Of a stretch of 11,624 nucleotides of DNA, positions 1 through 6,723 are shown piece after piece; within the stretch, counting starts at the first letter, position 1; every line of letters starts with the position of its first letter. Location: assembly GCA_034435035.1 (NCBI GenBank), contig DAOTXW010000012.1, positions 1 to 11,624 of the forward strand, given 5' to 3'. A program made the translations under genes and the position numbers. Source of the stretch: JAHEME01 sp034435035. Its GTDB lineage: Bacteria; Chloroflexota; Anaerolineae; Aggregatilineales; UBA3940. Below the pieces are notes generated by a model, which saw nothing but the letters and a program-made list of their open reading frames with translations, searched no databases and had not been told where the DNA came from.

Positions 1-13
1 TGGAGGTGCGTGA

Positions 14-157
14 ATGACCACCCCCGGAACCATCGCAACCGACAACCTCCTGCTGGCCGCCCCGGAGGTCGCCATCGAGGCAGGTGGTGAGCCCAAGCGA
101 CCCCGCATCAGCATCGTCGCTTACACCGGCGCAAAGACCGGGTTCAGCGGGTCATAG
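14..157 (+). pseudogene. 5' fragment of a phage prohead (head maturation) protease-like gene, cut off at about 121-131
   Basis: An ATG at 14 follows a strong ribosome site (GGAGGTG at 2-8, five bases upstream). It overlaps a possible upstream stop as ATGA, which is typical of tightly packed phage genes. The first 39 codons read MTTPGTIATDNL, then an Ala/Glu-rich stretch, then PRISIVAYTG at residues 30-39. From memory, this short N-terminal pattern leading into 'AYTGG' occurs in prohead or head-maturation serine proteases of tailed phages; I could not search for it. After Gly39 the reading frame enters the reverse complement of the neighbouring glycosidase gene and stops at 155-157 after about eight unrelated residues. 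The catalytic domain is absent, so the fragment cannot be functional. The start is convincing; the family name is less certain. It could be a prophage remnant, an insertion or deletion scar, or an assembly or library chimera. Confidence 0.55.
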
Positions 158-1749
158 GCCGGCTTCTTGCGGTCGGGGCCGTACTGCAGCTCCAGCCCGT
201 ACTGATCCGGCCACATCGCATCGTACCAGGCGTAGATCATCCAGCTCCAGCCGCGCTCCTCAAACAGCGACACCTGATCGGCCAGGTACTGGCTCAGGTT
301 GGGCTGCCAGCGGAAGCCGCCCCACTCGCCCACCACGATCGGGACATTGTACTGCTGCTGGAAGTCATCGGCAGGCGCCAGCCACGCATCCAGGGTATCC
401 CGATCCACCCATTCGCCGTAGTAGCTGCCGGGGTAGCGGTACGACTTGCCGCTCTGATGGGTGTACTCGTAAGGCTCGTAGGTGTGCAGGCTGTAGATCA
501 CGTTGTCATCGCTGAAGTGAGCCAGCCCGGTGAAGCTCTCCAGGCCGCCCCAGTTGACCCCTTCGATCAGGATTGGCCGGTTCGGGTCGGCGGCGCGGAT
601 GGTCTGGATGAACGTCTCAGCCAGCGGGTTCCAGATGGCGTAAGACTGCGGGTACGGCGGGTCCTCGCCGCCGAACAGGTAATGATCCAGCGCCGGCTCG
701 CCCAGCGGCTCCCAGGCGATGATCTCCGGGCGATCCTTGTAGCGGTTGACCAGATCGGTCAGCATATCGCGGTAGGCCTGCTGCGCATCCGGTTCCGTCC
801 ACAGCGCGCTGAGGATCGGCGTGGAGTCTTCGCGGCTGCCCAGCGCGACATTGCGGCCCGGCCCATTCCGCATGCTGACCACGGCATACAGCCCCGCCGC
901 CGAGATATTGTCCAGCGCTTCTTCCAGGATGTCGAACTGATCTTCGGCGGGGCCGTAGGGCGGGGTCATGGTCCACACATACTGCACTTCGACCACCACC
1001 ACGTTGAAGCCCAGCTCGCGCAGCAGCCGCAGCTTGCGCAGCGAGGGGGCGGCGGGCTGCTGCCACGGGCCGTTGTCGCCCAGTTCCAGCACGGCGCCCC
1101 GCACCGGCTCGGCCATCCATTCGGCGGCGGTCATCGGCGGCGTGTAGGTTGAGGGGGGGATGGCGGCGCTCAGGCTCAGGTCATCCAGCCACAGGCCGGT
1201 GTCGCGGGGCACGCCCAGGTCCAGGCGCACCTCGCGGTAGGCGCGGTCCGGGACGATCACGATCATGAACTCGCTCCAGGCGCCGTCGCCGGGCAGGATG
1301 GAATAGGCGAAGGTCTCTTTCGATCCGCTGGAATAGGTGAAGCGCAGCCGGACGGTCAGCGGGGCGCCGACGGGGCCATCCGACCGGGTCCACAGGCTGA
1401 AGGTCAGCGGCACGCCGCCGTTGCCCTCGACAGGCTCCGACCAGCGCACCTTCTTCGACTTGCCGGCGGCCAGGTGCAGAGAGCAGCCGCTGTGGGCCGT
1501 CACGCAGTCGCGGCCATCGGTCTCCGCCAGCCCCTTGAGCGTCAGGCCGTCGGGCCGGCCGTCGCCGTTGGAGTCGGCGTCCATCGCGCCGGCGGGGATC
1601 AGCTCATCGATCGCGCCGGCGGCGGGCGGGGCCGCGGGCGGGGCGGCGGGCGGAGCGGCGTGAGACCGCGGCGCGCCCGCGGGGGCCAGCAGGATCAGAA
1701 TCAGGGCAGCCAGCAGGGCAAGGCCGATTCGTCGAGGCAGGTACCACAT
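121..1749 (-). CDS. secreted glycoside hydrolase, GH5/clan-A (cellulase-like), with N-terminal jelly-roll-like module
   Basis: The predicted 542-residue exported enzyme probably hydrolyses a beta-linked polysaccharide outside the cell. Residues 1-31 form a signal peptide (Arg-Arg, then a long Leu/Ala/Ile core, with possible cleavage near SHA). Residues 31-45 are an Ala-Pro linker. Residues 48-195 look like a carbohydrate-binding jelly roll: they begin with a calcium-loop-like DADSNGDGRPDG (57-68) and end with GLWLDDLSLS (185-194). The TIM barrel spans about 205-535. The likely acid/base is Glu351 (WEPLGEP) and the nucleophile Glu475 (VVGEWGG); His422, Tyr424 and Trp508 occupy the usual supporting places. 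The Asn that normally precedes the acid/base Glu is Gly350. The start has a GGGAG sequence eight bases upstream and the signal peptide follows directly. The substrate cannot be read from the sequence. The last codons and stop lie inside the junction with the phage-like fragment, so the native C-terminus may have been longer. Confidence 0.82.
   Translation of the reverse strand: MWYLPRRIGLALLAALILILLAPAGAPRSHAAPPAAPPAAPPAAGAIDELIPAGAMDADSNGDGRPDGLTLKGLAETDGRDCVTAHSGCSLHLAAGKSKKVRWSEPVEGNGGVPLTFSLWTRSDGPVGAPLTVRLRFTYSSGSKETFAYSILPGDGAWSEFMIVIVPDRAYREVRLDLGVPRDTGLWLDDLSLSAAIPPSTYTPPMTAAEWMAEPVRGAVLELGDNGPWQQPAAPSLRKLRLLRELGFNVVVVEVQYVWTMTPPYGPAEDQFDILEEALDNISAAGLYAVVSMRNGPGRNVALGSREDSTPILSALWTEPDAQQAYRDMLTDLVNRYKDRPEIIAWEPLGEPALDHYLFGGEDPPYPQSYAIWNPLAETFIQTIRAADPNRPILIEGVNWGGLESFTGLAHFSDDNVIYSLHTYEPYEYTHQSGKSYRYPGSYYGEWVDRDTLDAWLAPADDFQQQYNVPIVVGEWGGFRWQPNLSQYLADQVSLFEERGWSWMIYAWYDAMWPDQYGLELQYGPDRKKPAYDPLNPVFAPV
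1624..1659 (-). repeat. 12-bp tandem repeat encoding (Ala-Ala-Pro-Pro)x3 linker
   Basis: Three consecutive 12-base units, each reading Ala-Ala-Pro-Pro on the minus strand, encode residues 31-42 of the glycosidase. They form a flexible linker between the signal peptide and the first folded module. Such repeats vary in copy number between strains. Confidence 0.75.
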
Positions 1750-1772
1750 CGCAGAAGCTCCCGGGTTAGCAG

Positions 1773-1823
1773 GGGAATGCCACTTTCATTCCCATGATAC
1801 TGCCAGCCAGACGGGACGGTGAA
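1773..1823 (-). promoter_or_regulatory. putative promoter with a 7-7-7 palindromic operator for the glycosidase gene
   Basis: On the minus strand a -10-like TATCAT lies at 1799-1794. A weak -35-like TTCACC lies at 1823-1818, with an 18-bp spacer. Directly downstream, over the expected transcription start, is a perfect inverted repeat: GGGAATG at 1773-1779 and CATTCCC at 1787-1793, separated by seven bases. A second, looser pair, ATGGG at 1823-1827 and CCCAT at 1836-1840, lies just upstream. A palindrome at the start site of a secreted glycosidase fits repression by a sugar-responsive regulator. No regulator gene is nearby, so this is inference. Confidence 0.4.
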
Positions 1824-1871
1824 TGGGTACTTCTTCCCATCGATTCAGCCGGCTGCCCCGGCCCCGCGCCC

Positions 1872-2831
1872 TCAGGAAGGCATCACGATCGGCTTCAGCC
1901 CGGCCTCGATCTGCGCCCGCTGCGGCTCCAGGAAGGGCGGCAGCGCCAGCCGCTCGCCCAGCGTCTCCAGGCTCTCGTCGGCGGCGAAGCCCGGCCCGTC
2001 GGTGGCGATCTCGAACAGGATGCCGCGCGAGATGCGGAAGTAGATCGACTGGAAGTAGAAGCGGTCGATGATCGGCGAGACGCCCAGCCCGGCCCCCAGC
2101 ACGCGCGCGCGCCAGGCGGCCTGCTCCGCGCCGTCGGCGACGCGGAAGGCGACGTGATGCACGCCGCCCGCGCCCAGCCAGCCGGAGGGCTGCCCCGGCT
2201 CCTCGATCACCCACAGCTCGCGGCCCGGCCCGCCCTCGCCCATCTCGTAGATCACCGCGGTCCCGCCGCCCGGATACTCCGCCGCGCCGGCCCGCCGCAT
2301 CGACAGCGTCTGCGTCAGGGTCGGCTCGATCGGGCTCAGCGCGGGCACCGACAGCAGGGCCGCGTAGAAGCCGCGCAGCGCGAACGCCTCCGGGATGCCG
2401 GCCCCCGTCCAGATCTCCCCCTCGTAGGGCGCGCCGCCGTCATCCACCAGCAGCAGGCGCTGGCCTTCGGGGTCTTCAAACCGCAGAACGCCCCGCCCGG
2501 CGAACGACTCGATGCCCGCGTGCGCGATCCCGAACCCGGACAGCCGCCCGGCCCAGTACGCCAGCGCCGCCTGCCCCTCGACGCGGAAGGCGGTCGCCGC
2601 GATGCTGTCGGTGCCCCGCCGATCCGGGCCGGTGCGCGGCCAGTCGAAGAACGTCATGTCGGTGCCGGGGCTGCCGACCGCGTCGGCGTAGAACAGGTGG
2701 TAGGCGCTGACATCGTCCTGGTTGACGGATCGCTTGACCAGGCGCAGGCCCAGCACCCGGGTATAAAAACCGGCGTTGCGGCCGATCTGCCCGGTGACGG
2801 CGGTGACGTGGTGAATACCGTTCAAATCCAT
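1872..2831 (-). CDS. VOC-family ring-cleaving dioxygenase (PcpA/LinE/MhqO-like)
   Basis: This 319-residue cytoplasmic protein has two vicinal-oxygen-chelate halves, about 1-135 and 147-285. It resembles the non-heme Fe(II) dioxygenases that open hydroquinone- or catechol-type rings, and their uncharacterised glyoxalase-like relatives. The expected metal ligands are visible: His8 in GIHHVTAV, His226 in GVHHVAFRV and Glu274 in ILFEIATD. Their spacing nearly matches the His11/His227/Glu276 triad of PcpA. The segment YHLFYADAVGSPGTDMTFF (44-62) is also typical. The length is normal for the family. The ATG at 2831 is supported by AGAGGAG eight bases upstream. It is divergent from rarA and has no aromatic-degradation genes beside it, so it may serve quinone or aromatic stress detoxification; the true substrate is unknown. 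Confidence 0.85.
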   Translation of the reverse strand: MDLNGIHHVTAVTGQIGRNAGFYTRVLGLRLVKRSVNQDDVSAYHLFYADAVGSPGTDMTFFDWPRTGPDRRGTDSIAATAFRVEGQAALAYWAGRLSGFGIAHAGIESFAGRGVLRFEDPEGQRLLLVDDGGAPYEGEIWTGAGIPEAFALRGFYAALLSVPALSPIEPTLTQTLSMRRAGAAEYPGGGTAVIYEMGEGGPGRELWVIEEPGQPSGWLGAGGVHHVAFRVADGAEQAAWRARVLGAGLGVSPIIDRFYFQSIYFRISRGILFEIATDGPGFAADESLETLGERLALPPFLEPQRAQIEAGLKPIVMPS

Positions 2832-2975
2832 GTTCGCTGCTCCTCTTCCGATCCCGGAATCACAACCCGCCGGCCCGCCGGGTGTGGATCGATGTCCCCC
2901 CGGCGCCGGCGAAGACGTAAAAGATGCGGCGGTCGATCAGCCGGCGGTTGCGCTCGCCGACTTCCGCAGACAGTG

Positions 2976-2981
2976 AGTATA
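2976..2981 (-). promoter_or_regulatory. candidate -10 box (TATACT) for the dioxygenase gene
   Basis: A perfect-looking TATACT sits on the minus strand about 145 bases upstream of the dioxygenase start, in the 245-bp divergent region shared with rarA. No convincing -35 is found 16-18 bases further upstream, so this is only a candidate. The same hexamer is the -10 of the better-supported promoter at 8168-8196. Confidence 0.3.
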
Positions 2982-3076
2982 GCGTCCGCGCGATCGGTGG
3001 CGCACTGAATCGCGGCGTTTCACCCGCTTCCGGCGCCCCGCGCGCCGCCCGGCGATCGGGTGTACACTGGTGTCTC

Positions 3077-4381
3077 ATGGACCTCTTCACCCACGCCCGG
3101 CAGGATCAGTTCAAGCGCGAGGCCCCGCTGGCCCACCGGATGCGCCCGCGCAGCTTCGACGAGTTCGTCGGGCAGGCGCACATCATCGGCCCCGGGCGGC
3201 TGCTGCGCCGCGCCATCGAGGCCGACCGCCTGACCTCGATCCTGCTGTGGGGCCCCGCCGGCACCGGCAAGACCACCATCGCCCGCATCATCGCCGCTCA
3301 TACCGCCAGCGCCTTCGAGACGCTCAGCGCGGTGCTGGCCGGCGTCAAGGAGCTGCGCGAGGTGATCGACCGCGCCCGCGAGCGCCGCAGCCTGCACGGT
3401 CAGCGCACCGTCCTGTTCGTGGACGAGATCCACCGCTGGAACAAGGCCCAGCAGGACGCGCTGCTGCCGCACGTGGAGGACGGCACCATCATCCTGGTGG
3501 GCGCCACCACCGAGAACCCCGCCTTCGAGGTGATCCGCCCCCTGCTCAGCCGGTCGCGGGTGTTCGAGCTGCGCCCGCTGAGCGACGACGACCTGAACGC
3601 CATCGTCGAGCGGACGCTGGCCGACCGCGAGCGCGGCTTCGGGCTGCGGAAGGTGGCGCTGGAGGACGACGCCCGCGCCCACCTGATCCGCATCGCCGAC
3701 GGCGACGCCCGCAGCCTGCTCAACGCGCTGGAGCTGGCGGTGCTGTCCACCCCGCCGGAAGCTGACGGGACGATCCGGGTCGATCTGGCCGCCGCGCAGG
3801 AGAGCATCCAGCGGCGGGCGGTGCATTACGATAAGGGCGGCGACGAGCACTACGATACCGCCAGCGCCTTCATCAAGTCGATCCGCGGCTCGGACCCGGA
3901 CGCGGCGCTGTTCTGGCTGGCCAAGATGGTCGCCGCCGGCGAGGACCCGCGCTTCATCCTGCGGCGGCTGCTGATCCTGGCCGGTGAGGACATCGGCCTG
4001 GCCGACCCACAGGGGATCGTGGTGGCGGCGGCCTGCGCCACGGCCTTCGAGTGGGTGGGCCTGCCGGAGGGGCTGTATCACCTGGGGCTGGCGACGCTCT
4101 ACCTGGCGACCGCGCCCAAGAGCCACAGCGTCGGGGCGGTCTTCCGCGCCGCCGCGGATATCGAGGCCGGGGCCAATACGCAGGTGCCGCTGCACCTGAG
4201 CACCAACCCGATGAACCGGAGCAGGGATCACGCGGGCTACCGCTATCCGCACGACTTCCCGGATCACTATGTGGCGCAGCCGTATCTGCCCGACGGGGTG
4301 GCCGGGGGCTACTATGTGCCCGGCGAGCTGGGCTACGAGGCGCGGGTGCGGGAGTGGCTGGCCCGCCTGCGCGGGGAGTAG
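3077..4381 (+). CDS. rarA: replication-associated recombination protein A (AAA+ ATPase)
   Basis: RarA (MgsA; WRNIP1 family) acts at stalled replication forks with SSB. This 434-residue copy is full length. The start MDLFTHARQD, followed by PLAHRMRPRSFDEFVGQ (17-33), matches the family opening, so the ATG at 3077 is preferred over in-frame codons further upstream. Visible motifs are Walker A GPAGTGKT (59-66), Walker B VLFVDEIHR (112-120), sensor 1 VGATTENP (141-148), a likely arginine finger at Arg159 (LLSRSR), and sensor 2 GDARSLLN (209-216). The C-terminal tetramerisation region contains HYDTASAFIKSIRGSDPDAA (258-277), GEDIGLADP (303-311) and GYRYPHDF (387-394). There is no ribosome site before the ATG. 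A TACACT at 3063-3068 would start transcription almost at the ATG, so translation may be leaderless. The gene converges with the EamA transporter across 72 bp. Confidence 0.95.
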   Translation: MDLFTHARQDQFKREAPLAHRMRPRSFDEFVGQAHIIGPGRLLRRAIEADRLTSILLWGPAGTGKTTIARIIAAHTASAFETLSAVLAGVKELREVIDRARERRSLHGQRTVLFVDEIHRWNKAQQDALLPHVEDGTIILVGATTENPAFEVIRPLLSRSRVFELRPLSDDDLNAIVERTLADRERGFGLRKVALEDDARAHLIRIADGDARSLLNALELAVLSTPPEADGTIRVDLAAAQESIQRRAVHYDKGGDEHYDTASAFIKSIRGSDPDAALFWLAKMVAAGEDPRFILRRLLILAGEDIGLADPQGIVVAAACATAFEWVGLPEGLYHLGLATLYLATAPKSHSVGAVFRAAADIEAGANTQVPLHLSTNPMNRSRDHAGYRYPHDFPDHYVAQPYLPDGVAGGYYVPGELGYEARVREWLARLRGE

Positions 4382-4453
4382 CGGCGCGGCGGGGGGGGAG
4401 CTGCGCGGGGAGGGCCGTCACCGCCGGCGCGATCCCCGGCACGCCCCCGATCC

Positions 4454-5350
4454 CTACCCCACCAGCCAGACGCCCGCCAGCACCAGCGCGGCCAGCCCGC
4501 CGCGCCGCGCCAGGCTGAGCGCCCGCACATCCTCGTGGAAGACCGCCGGGGCCAGCGCCGTCAGCGCCCACCCCAGCCCGATCCCCATGAACACCTGCGT
4601 CCCGCCCACCACGGCCACCAGCGACACCGGCCCCAGCGCGATGCCCGCGAACATCGCCAGCTTGGCGCCCACCGACACCGCCTCGTTGACGAACACCAGC
4701 ACCACCGCCTGCCACCGCACCGTCCGCAGGCTGGCCTGGAAGGCCCGCCGCACGCCCGGCAGGGCAGTCAGCAGCGCCCCGCCCAGCCCGAAGCCCAGCG
4801 ACTCCAGCCCCAGCAGGTCCCGCAGCGGCACCCCGCGCGAGACAGCCTTGAACAGCACTTGCTGCCCGGCCCACAGCAGCGACGCCCCCAGCATGGCCAG
4901 CAGCGCCGGCGAGAGCGTCAGCTGCTGGCTGCCTTCCTCCTGCACAGAGACCGCCAGCGCCGCCCCCAGGATCAGGGCGAAGCCGGCCAGCTGGCGGGGC
5001 GACAGGCGCTCCCCCAGGAAGATCCACGCCAGGATCAGCACGAACAGCGGCACCAGCTGGATCAGCATGATGATCGTGCTGGCGTGCGCCTGGGCTATCG
5101 CCTGAAAGTACAGCGCCACGCCCCAGATGGCCAGCATCCCGGTGAACAGCACCAGCCCGGTGGTGAGCGGCGGCAGGAGCGGAAAACCGGCGGCGGCCCA
5201 CAGGATCAGCCCGGCCAGCGCCGCGGTGATGGCCGCGTAGAGCGTCAGGCTGCGCGGATCGCGCACCTCGCGCTCGATGAGGTATTTATCCACAAAGGCG
5301 ACGCCGGTGTACACGGCGCTGGCGATCAGCGCGTAGGCCAGCCAGGTCAT
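4454..5350 (-). CDS. EamA/DMT-superfamily membrane transporter
   Basis: This 298-residue, very hydrophobic protein has about ten predicted membrane helices in two repeated EamA halves (about 1-137 and 146-298). The first half ends in the family signature FLGERLSPRQLAGFALILGA (111-130). The second half carries the typical GPVSLVAVVGGTQVFMG (240-256). Family members export or import small metabolites such as amino acids or nucleotide-sugar-like compounds; nothing here fixes the substrate. The ATG at 5350 follows a GAGG four bases upstream. The gene converges with rarA on its 3' side. The 72-bp gap (4382-4453) holds a G8 run at 4391-4398 but no convincing terminator. A promoter is visible at 5416-5444. 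Confidence 0.85.
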   Translation of the reverse strand: MTWLAYALIASAVYTGVAFVDKYLIEREVRDPRSLTLYAAITAALAGLILWAAAGFPLLPPLTTGLVLFTGMLAIWGVALYFQAIAQAHASTIIMLIQLVPLFVLILAWIFLGERLSPRQLAGFALILGAALAVSVQEEGSQQLTLSPALLAMLGASLLWAGQQVLFKAVSRGVPLRDLLGLESLGFGLGGALLTALPGVRRAFQASLRTVRWQAVVLVFVNEAVSVGAKLAMFAGIALGPVSLVAVVGGTQVFMGIGLGWALTALAPAVFHEDVRALSLARRGGLAALVLAGVWLVG

Positions 5351-5398
5351 GATCCCTCAGCTCCGATGGAGGGCGCGCGGCTCAGGGCGGGGGCAGGC

Positions 5399-5433
5399 GG
5401 CGGCCCGCCGTCTGCATCATACGACGGGCCGCC
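5399..5433. terminator. 9-bp hairpin between the repeat membrane protein and the EamA gene
   Basis: GGCGGCCCG (5399-5407) pairs perfectly with CGGGCCGCC (5425-5433) across a 17-base loop. It lies about 100 bases after the stop of the 5529-6566 gene, read on the minus strand, and could end its transcript. There is no U-tract, and the -10 of the next gene lies in the loop, so it may instead influence initiation. Confidence 0.3.
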
Positions 5434-5444
5434 CGCGGAGGCAA
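5416..5444 (-). promoter_or_regulatory. sigma70-type promoter for the EamA transporter gene
   Basis: On the minus strand, TTGCCT (5444-5439) and TATGAT (5421-5416) are separated by exactly 17 bp. The predicted start near 5409 gives a leader of roughly 58 bases before the ATG at 5350. The same -35 and spacing occur at 8168-8196, which strengthens both. The -10 lies in the loop of the hairpin at 5399-5433. Confidence 0.55.
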
Positions 5445-5528
5445 GTTCCCGGTGCCTGTTCAGGCGGGCCGGGGCGCCGATCACCCTGCGCCCCGGCGGA
5501 TTTCAGGTCACAAAGGCAGAGGCAGCGG

Positions 5529-6566
5529 TCAGCCCTGATCCGCCTCCGGGCCGGAGGCGGGCTTCTCCGCAGCAGGCGGGGCCGCCGCCGGGATCGCTTC
5601 CACGGGGGCGCGCCGGCTGCGGCTGCGCAGCAGCACGAAGGCGCCCGCGGCGATCATCGCGATCGGGACGACATAGCCGGCTGCGTCGCTGGACAGGAAG
5701 ATCAGCACGCCCAGCGCCGCCATGCCCAGCGCCACCACCAGCGCCCACCAGCGCCGCGGGTTGCGCAGGTACACCAGCAGGAACGGCGCCGCGATGGCGA
5801 ACATCACGTACATCCCGATCAGGCTCTCCGGCGCGCGCAAGATCTCGTCCAGCAGGATGATGCCGGCGATGGCCATCATGACGTAGGCCGGGATGAGCGC
5901 CCACCAGCGCCGCGGGCTGCGCACGTAGACGAACAGGAACGGCGCCGCGATGGCGAACATCACGCACATCCCGATCAGGCTCTCCGGCGCGCGGAAGATC
6001 TCGTCCAGCAGGATGATGCCGGCGATGGCCATCATGACGTAGGCCGGGATGAGCGCCCACCAGCGCCGCGGGCTGCGCACGTAGACGTACAGGAACGGCA
6101 GCGCGATGGCGAACATCACATACGTCCCGGTCAGCGCCTCCGGCAGGCTGAGGACCGCTTCCAGGAAGACGATCCCGGCCAGCGCGGTCATGAAGTAGGC
6201 GGGGATGAGCGCCCACCAGCGCCGGGCCGTATCGGCGGCGTACAGCACATAGAACGGCGCGGCGATGGCCAGCACCACCAGGATGCCGGGCAGGCTGCCG
6301 CTGCGAACCCGGAGGACTTCCTCCAGGAAGATCACCACGCTGATCGCCATCAGCAGAAAGGCCGGGATCAGCGCCGGCCAGCGCGCGCGGTCGGCGAAGT
6401 AGACCACCAAGCACACCACGCCCGCCGCGCCGAAGGCGACCACCCAGGCCAGGCCGCTCAGGGGGAAAAACGGGTTCATCAGGGCCAGCACGCCCAGTAA
6501 GATCAGCAGCCCACCCCAGATCCCGGAGTGGCCGCCCAGGCGCCGGCTGACTGGCTGTTGGTTCAT
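5529..6566 (-). CDS. multi-pass membrane protein made of 52-residue WWALIP tandem repeats, function unknown
   Basis: This 345-residue protein has roughly twelve predicted membrane helices. The core is a tandem repeat of about 52 residues (two helices each), marked by WPALIP at 63-68, WWALIP at 117-122, 169-174 and 221-226, and WWALVV at 273-278. The spacings are 54, 52, 52 and 52. Each WWALIP is preceded by a basic turn (RR) and followed by an acidic turn such as LDEILRAPESL. An N-terminal helix pair, IWGGLLILLGVLALM (16-30) onward, recalls small bacterial membrane proteins of the HdeD/DUF308 or LiaF-N style, which is only a resemblance. The C-terminal 30 residues form a Pro/Ala/Glu-rich cytoplasmic-looking tail. 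The ATG at 6566 has AGGAGG five bases upstream, so in-frame extension further upstream is unlikely. I cannot assign a function. Confidence 0.7.
   Translation of the reverse strand: MNQQPVSRRLGGHSGIWGGLLILLGVLALMNPFFPLSGLAWVVAFGAAGVVCLVVYFADRARWPALIPAFLLMAISVVIFLEEVLRVRSGSLPGILVVLAIAAPFYVLYAADTARRWWALIPAYFMTALAGIVFLEAVLSLPEALTGTYVMFAIALPFLYVYVRSPRRWWALIPAYVMMAIAGIILLDEIFRAPESLIGMCVMFAIAAPFLFVYVRSPRRWWALIPAYVMMAIAGIILLDEILRAPESLIGMYVMFAIAAPFLLVYLRNPRRWWALVVALGMAALGVLIFLSSDAAGYVVPIAMIAAGAFVLLRSRSRRAPVEAIPAAAPPAAEKPASGPEADQG
5741..6208. repeat. 156-bp in-frame tandem repeat (three units) inside the membrane protein gene
   Basis: The anchor GCGCCCACCAGCGCCGCGGG begins at 5741, 5897 and 6053, and a diverged copy at 6209, giving periods of exactly 156 bp (52 codons). 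The next unit, at about 6371, is 162 bp away. Bases 5839-5931 are identical to 5995-6087 over 93 bp, and the flanks differ by only a few bases. The middle units have therefore duplicated recently or been homogenised, while the outer units (WPALIP and WWALVV) are older. Confidence 0.9.
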
Positions 6567-6723
6567 GACTGCCTCCTGTGGCATAAGATACTGCCTGTCT
6601 ACCTGTACGCGCCCCCGGGGCGGGAGTTGCAGAGCGCCCGCGGGCCGGGCAGCCCCCCGGAATCGAAGCGCCGGGCGGCCTCCCGCGCAGCAAGCAGCCC
6701 GGCGCGGCTGGCGGGGCCGGGGA

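Noticed and set aside
2860..3090. Small minus-strand ORF upstream of the dioxygenase, with a protein-like stretch ERNRRLIDRRIFYVF
   Set aside because: Its ATG lies upstream of the candidate -10 at 2976-2981 and overlaps the rarA start, and there is no in-frame ATG, GTG or TTG after that -10. The 245-bp gap is better read as a divergent regulatory region.
3020..4267. Minus-strand open frame opposite rarA (415 codons)
   Set aside because: It is an antisense shadow of rarA, rich in Gln/Val/Gly/Arg, with no domain; the sense strand encodes every RarA motif.
4382..4453. Possible bidirectional terminator between rarA and the EamA gene
   Set aside because: The best stem (GCCGG 4423-4427 with CCGGC 4436-4440) is only 5 bp with no T-tract, too weak to call.
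3954..5201. Minus-strand Ala/Gly/Arg-rich frame overlapping the EamA gene and the rarA 3' end
   Set aside because: It is out of frame with the EamA signature and spans two convergent genes; a composition artefact.
5349..6500. Plus-strand frame with His/Asp-rich repeats opposite the membrane protein
   Set aside because: Its repeats are the mirror of the 156-bp DNA repeat in the real gene. The composition is implausible for a protein and there is no ribosome site.
6567..6723. Possible promoter (TATCTT at 6590-6585, minus) for the repeat membrane protein
   Set aside because: No acceptable -35 at 16-18 bp, and the hexamer is a weak match; not listed as a feature.
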